Assembly: GCF_001659605.2 (NCBI RefSeq)
Contig: NC_035162.2
Coordinates: 8,947,248-9,011,247, forward strand
Direction of reading: 5' to 3'
Source of the DNA: Manihot esculenta
Lineage: Eukaryota > Streptophyta > Magnoliopsida > Malpighiales > Euphorbiaceae
DNA length: 64,000 nucleotides
Made by a program: the position numbers and the translations under genes. Below, piece after piece: positions 60,957-64,000 of the stretch. The notes under the pieces are model-generated. The model was not told the origin of the DNA. It saw only the letters and a program-made list of their open reading frames with translations, and did not search any database. Positions within the stretch are counted from its first letter, which is position 1. Every line of letters begins with the position of its first letter.

Positions 60957-61465
60957 GGTGGAGATGGGGGAGTGTGGCAAAAAGGTGGAGACACACCCAG
61001 GGCACGTGGAGTGAGTTGTATATATGGTATGGACTGATGAGGACAACATTCCTCCCTAACGTGGATATGGTTGGTTTCTTTGAAAATAGCGAATGCGTAT
61101 TATACCTAGATGATTCCGTGGAATCGTTTTAGCGACAAAGAGGCGTTGAGGTCTAAGATTCTGTTGTCGTTTCAGTATTCTTATTCCTCGTCTTGTCTTT
61201 TTTTTCAGTGGGAGAATCCTCCTAAGTGTTTGCGTCTACCTCTGCAACAAAAATGCTGCCAAGTCACTTGCTATTTTGTACTTAATGTTCTTTTTCTTGA
61301 GACATCCACCATCGTTTGATACAGGTTAATTTGCAACTCTATAAGACTATATATGCCGCTTCATCTTTACTGAATAAGCAAGTACATATAGTATAAGGTG
61401 AATTGGATTCTAAGCATTTGATTCTTCAAAGTATAGAATAACTCACTTTAGTCTTTTACTAAAAG

Positions 61466-61815
61466 AAAATTATTATTATTTAATCTTTATAATAATAAAA
61501 AATTCACTAATTTATTTTATTTTTTAAAAATACATGATTAATTTTAATTATTTTATTATTTAATTCTTATAATTTTAAAAAATTTATTATTTAATTACTC
61601 AAATTTTTAAAATATTTATTAATTAATTCTTTTATATTAACGGTATTTAAATATTTAAACTTTTTTATAATACTTAAAATTAATGAAGAAATTAATTAGT
61701 AGACTTTTTAAAATATTAAAAATATTTTAATATATTTTTTAAAATAAAAATAAACAATTAATAAATTTTATATTATAAAAATTAAATAGTAATTCTTTCT
61801 TGTTAAAAAATTATT
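61466..61815. repeat. AT-rich MITE-like element, same family as 6703-7125
   Basis: The left arm (from about 61466, ATTATTTAATCTTTATAATA) and the inverted right arm (about 61730-61800, containing AAAATTAAATAGTAATTC) match with mismatches. A short 30-bp duplication (TTAAATAGTAATTCTTTCTT) sits at the right end. Confidence 0.5.
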
Positions 61816-63066
61816 AAATAGTAATTCTTTCTTGCTAAAAAATATGACAAAACTTTGTTTGATAGCAAGACAAAGGAGAATTATTATTAAATTTTTGAAT
61901 TAAAAAACTTACTAGTACATTCCTATATTTAAAACCATTTAATTAAAATATTTTTATATAAATGAATTGTCAGATGCTCTTCAATTTTTATACCATTTCT
62001 TTCTTATATTTTAACTGCATGAATGATTTATTTTTTTTGAAATAGGGTTGGAGGAGTAGAATCTTAGACCTCTCAAGTCTACTAGGATACACTTTCCACC
62101 AGGCTAAGTCTCGGAGTGCACTGTATGAATGATTTAATTTTTGTAATTTTAAATATATATATACTATTTAGCCTCTTGAATCATGACTAAAATAAATTAA
62201 TTAAAATTTTCTTTAAATGAATAATTAATTAAATAGATTGATTTTATTATATATAAAAGACTTATTTGGTAAAAAAAATTATAATTTTATGAATTTTTAT
62301 ATTTATAGTTTAAATTTGTAATTTAAAAAAAATTAATTTTTAAAATTATTATAATTATAGTAAGTTTTTAAATTAATTCTTACCATATTTAAATTAACTC
62401 TTCCTGAAACACTATATGTCATTATTTTTGTTATATAAATAATTTGATTAATTTAAATTAAACTTTAATTAATAAGTATGAAAAAAATCAAGTATTTCAA
62501 TTATATAATTTAGAAATTTTATATAATAAAAAGTTTAGGATTTTAATTAAAATTTAATTTTAGTTAATTAAATTATTTATGTGATAAAAATAAAAATATA
62601 TAATATATTATGTAAATTAATTTAAATTTAATTAAAATTAATTTAAAAAGTTAATATAGAAATTTTTTATTCAAAATTAAAAGTTTTGGTGATAAATATA
62701 AAAACTCGTAAAATTGAAATTTTTTTAAACTAATCGAGTATATAAAAATATTTTAATATTACTTTATTAAAAAATTCAAACACTCAATAATAGTTCCCCG
62801 TAAATTAACCATACCCAAAAAGCACGGTCAGACTAGAGCGCTGGTTTTTGTTCTATGAAGATTCAATCAGACTCTCAATAATTCGCTGCCATATAAGTTA
62901 TTTAAAGCAAGCCTTGATGGACTTCATTCATTTCAATCTCTAAATTGTAAGGGATAACCAGTGCACAACTGGAATTTAAAATGTGCCGGGACAGTTGAAT
63001 ACTTTCTTGTACAGGGTAATAATTCAATCATGCTCACCAGGCATTTAAGCATAATCAACATCATAA

Positions 63067-63162
63067 TCATTCAATTAAGGTCGTAAAACTCATTAATGTT
63101 AATAAAGAAAAGGGATGACTGGAACAGAGTAAACTCATTCAATTAAGGTCGTAAAACTCATT
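63067..63162. repeat. 28-bp exact direct repeat
   Basis: The sequence beginning TCATTCAATTAAGGTCGTAA occurs at 63067-63094 and again at 63135-63162, 68 bp apart and identical over 28 bp. Confidence 0.9.
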
Positions 63163-64000
63163 CCATGGACATATCACTTTAAAAGAGCCATAGCCTTTTG
63201 TTCGTTTCTGTAACAGAGGAAAACAGAGAAAAGCGTGGTTCAGATGATAGAGATTGTGGTTGGGGCTTCATCTGGTGGACATATCACATGGTGTTTCCGG
63301 TTCAAAATGAGGTAAAAAAGGATTTATGAATGTAGATGTTAACGCCTTAATTCTAAATGTGATTTCCAGTAGAAAAGGAAAATGAAGACAAAAAAAAAAG
63401 GAGAAAAATAAGGCTAGGTAATTGCACCTATAATTCCAAAGCAAACACAAATGAAAATGGTACCACACTTACATTTGAAAATATATTTATCTTAAATAGA
63501 TTCTCCTCTAATATGGAAATAAATTTTCATAATACGATTGTAAAAACAAACTAAGAAAACGCTCATTGCCTTATTGCCAATTCACACAACACAGAGAGAG
63601 AAAGAGAAAGACCAAGACACCTGGTGCATCCTATTTCCATCTCATTACTCAATCTATAACATTAACTGCAACCTGGACTTCTAAAAGACTGAACAGCATC
63701 TGTTTAAATAAATACAAAAATAGGATTCTGTAATTAGCACTAGAAAGTTCTACAATGTCCCAACTACTGATTACATCAAATTTACACCTGCTCTACATTT
63801 TTAAAGATCAAATCCAGAATTTGTCTATATTTTTTAACTTGCTTTCTTGAGAATCAAAAGGGGGTTTTTATAGTCGACTCAATTGATTTAAATCCTAAAC
63901 TAGTTGGGATTGACTATTTGACTATATGAATCCATCTCCTCTATTCCATCACTTCATTGTTGATCAAAGTGCTTTAGACATTGATGCTTTTGTGCAACAG

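Larger units (their letters stand above)
60957..64000. other. AT-rich spacer to window end
   Basis: First the promoter of the VIT-like gene, then an AT-rich MITE (about 61466-61815). A repeat-like remnant lies at 62038-62125 (GGATACACTTTCCACCAGGC type), and very AT-rich sequence follows to 62.8 kb. From about 62.8 kb composition is more gene-like, perhaps the 3' UTR of a gene beyond the window, but I find no supported coding exon. Confidence 0.5.

Noticed and set aside
60957..61049. N-terminal 31-residue extension of the VIT-like protein
   Set aside because: Not part of the family start and low in recognisable features; the downstream ATG at 60956 is preferred, though the longer form is possible.
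1..64000. CRISPR array, bacterial operon or viral segment
   Set aside because: No spaced identical repeats of the CRISPR kind and no prokaryotic gene layout; all coding sequence is plant-type with introns.

Overview
This is nuclear DNA from a dicot plant. Genes are split by GT-AG introns and separated by very AT-rich spacers, with a plant tRNA gene and plant transposons. The HMG-CoA reductase resembles rubber-tree HMGR as I remember it, which suggests Euphorbiaceae (a cassava or rubber-tree relative). That assignment is inference; no database was searched. Exon models were built by hand from splice sites, reading frame and family conservation, and every multi-exon model keeps its frame to the stop.

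Layout. 1-6.6 kb (-): TRAPPC11, complete (9 exons, 1199 aa). 6.6-10 kb: an AT-rich MITE and a 487-bp solo LTR. 10-11.5 kb (-): single-RRM RNA-binding protein (249 aa). 11.5-18.9 kb: AT-rich spacer with no recognisable gene. 18.9-20.9 kb (+): decayed LINE with reverse transcriptase and RNase H remnants. 22.4-25.7 kb (+): HMG-CoA reductase (4 exons, 586 aa). 27.1-30.1 kb: a Pack-MULE with 173-bp TIRs and a 9-bp target duplication. It carries an exon copied from a TIR1/AFB auxin-receptor gene, and that exon is split by a later solo-LTR insertion. 30.3 kb (-): tRNA-Lys(UUU). 31.1-31.5 kb (-): small basic protein of unknown function. 32.9-36.5 kb (+): Ser/Thr phosphatase PP7 (446 aa). 37.9-45.8 kb (-): ARID plus HSP20-like protein (735 aa). 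50.6-52.6 kb (+): PILS auxin transporter (411 aa). 53.5-54.2 kb: Harbinger-type MITE. 55.0-59.2 kb (+): FRS5-like FAR1-related protein (795 aa). 60.1-61.0 kb (-): vacuolar-iron-transporter homologue. 61-64 kb: AT-rich spacer with another MITE.

The genes are unrelated single-copy-style plant genes and form no operon or cluster. Their functions are vesicle tethering, RNA binding, isoprenoid synthesis, phosphatase signalling, chromatin, auxin transport, transcription and iron transport. The most notable structure is the layered transposon at 27.1-30.1 kb. A Mutator-like element captured genomic auxin-receptor sequence, including the start of an intron. An LTR retroelement then inserted into the captured exon and collapsed to a solo LTR. 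Both events can be read from target-site duplications.
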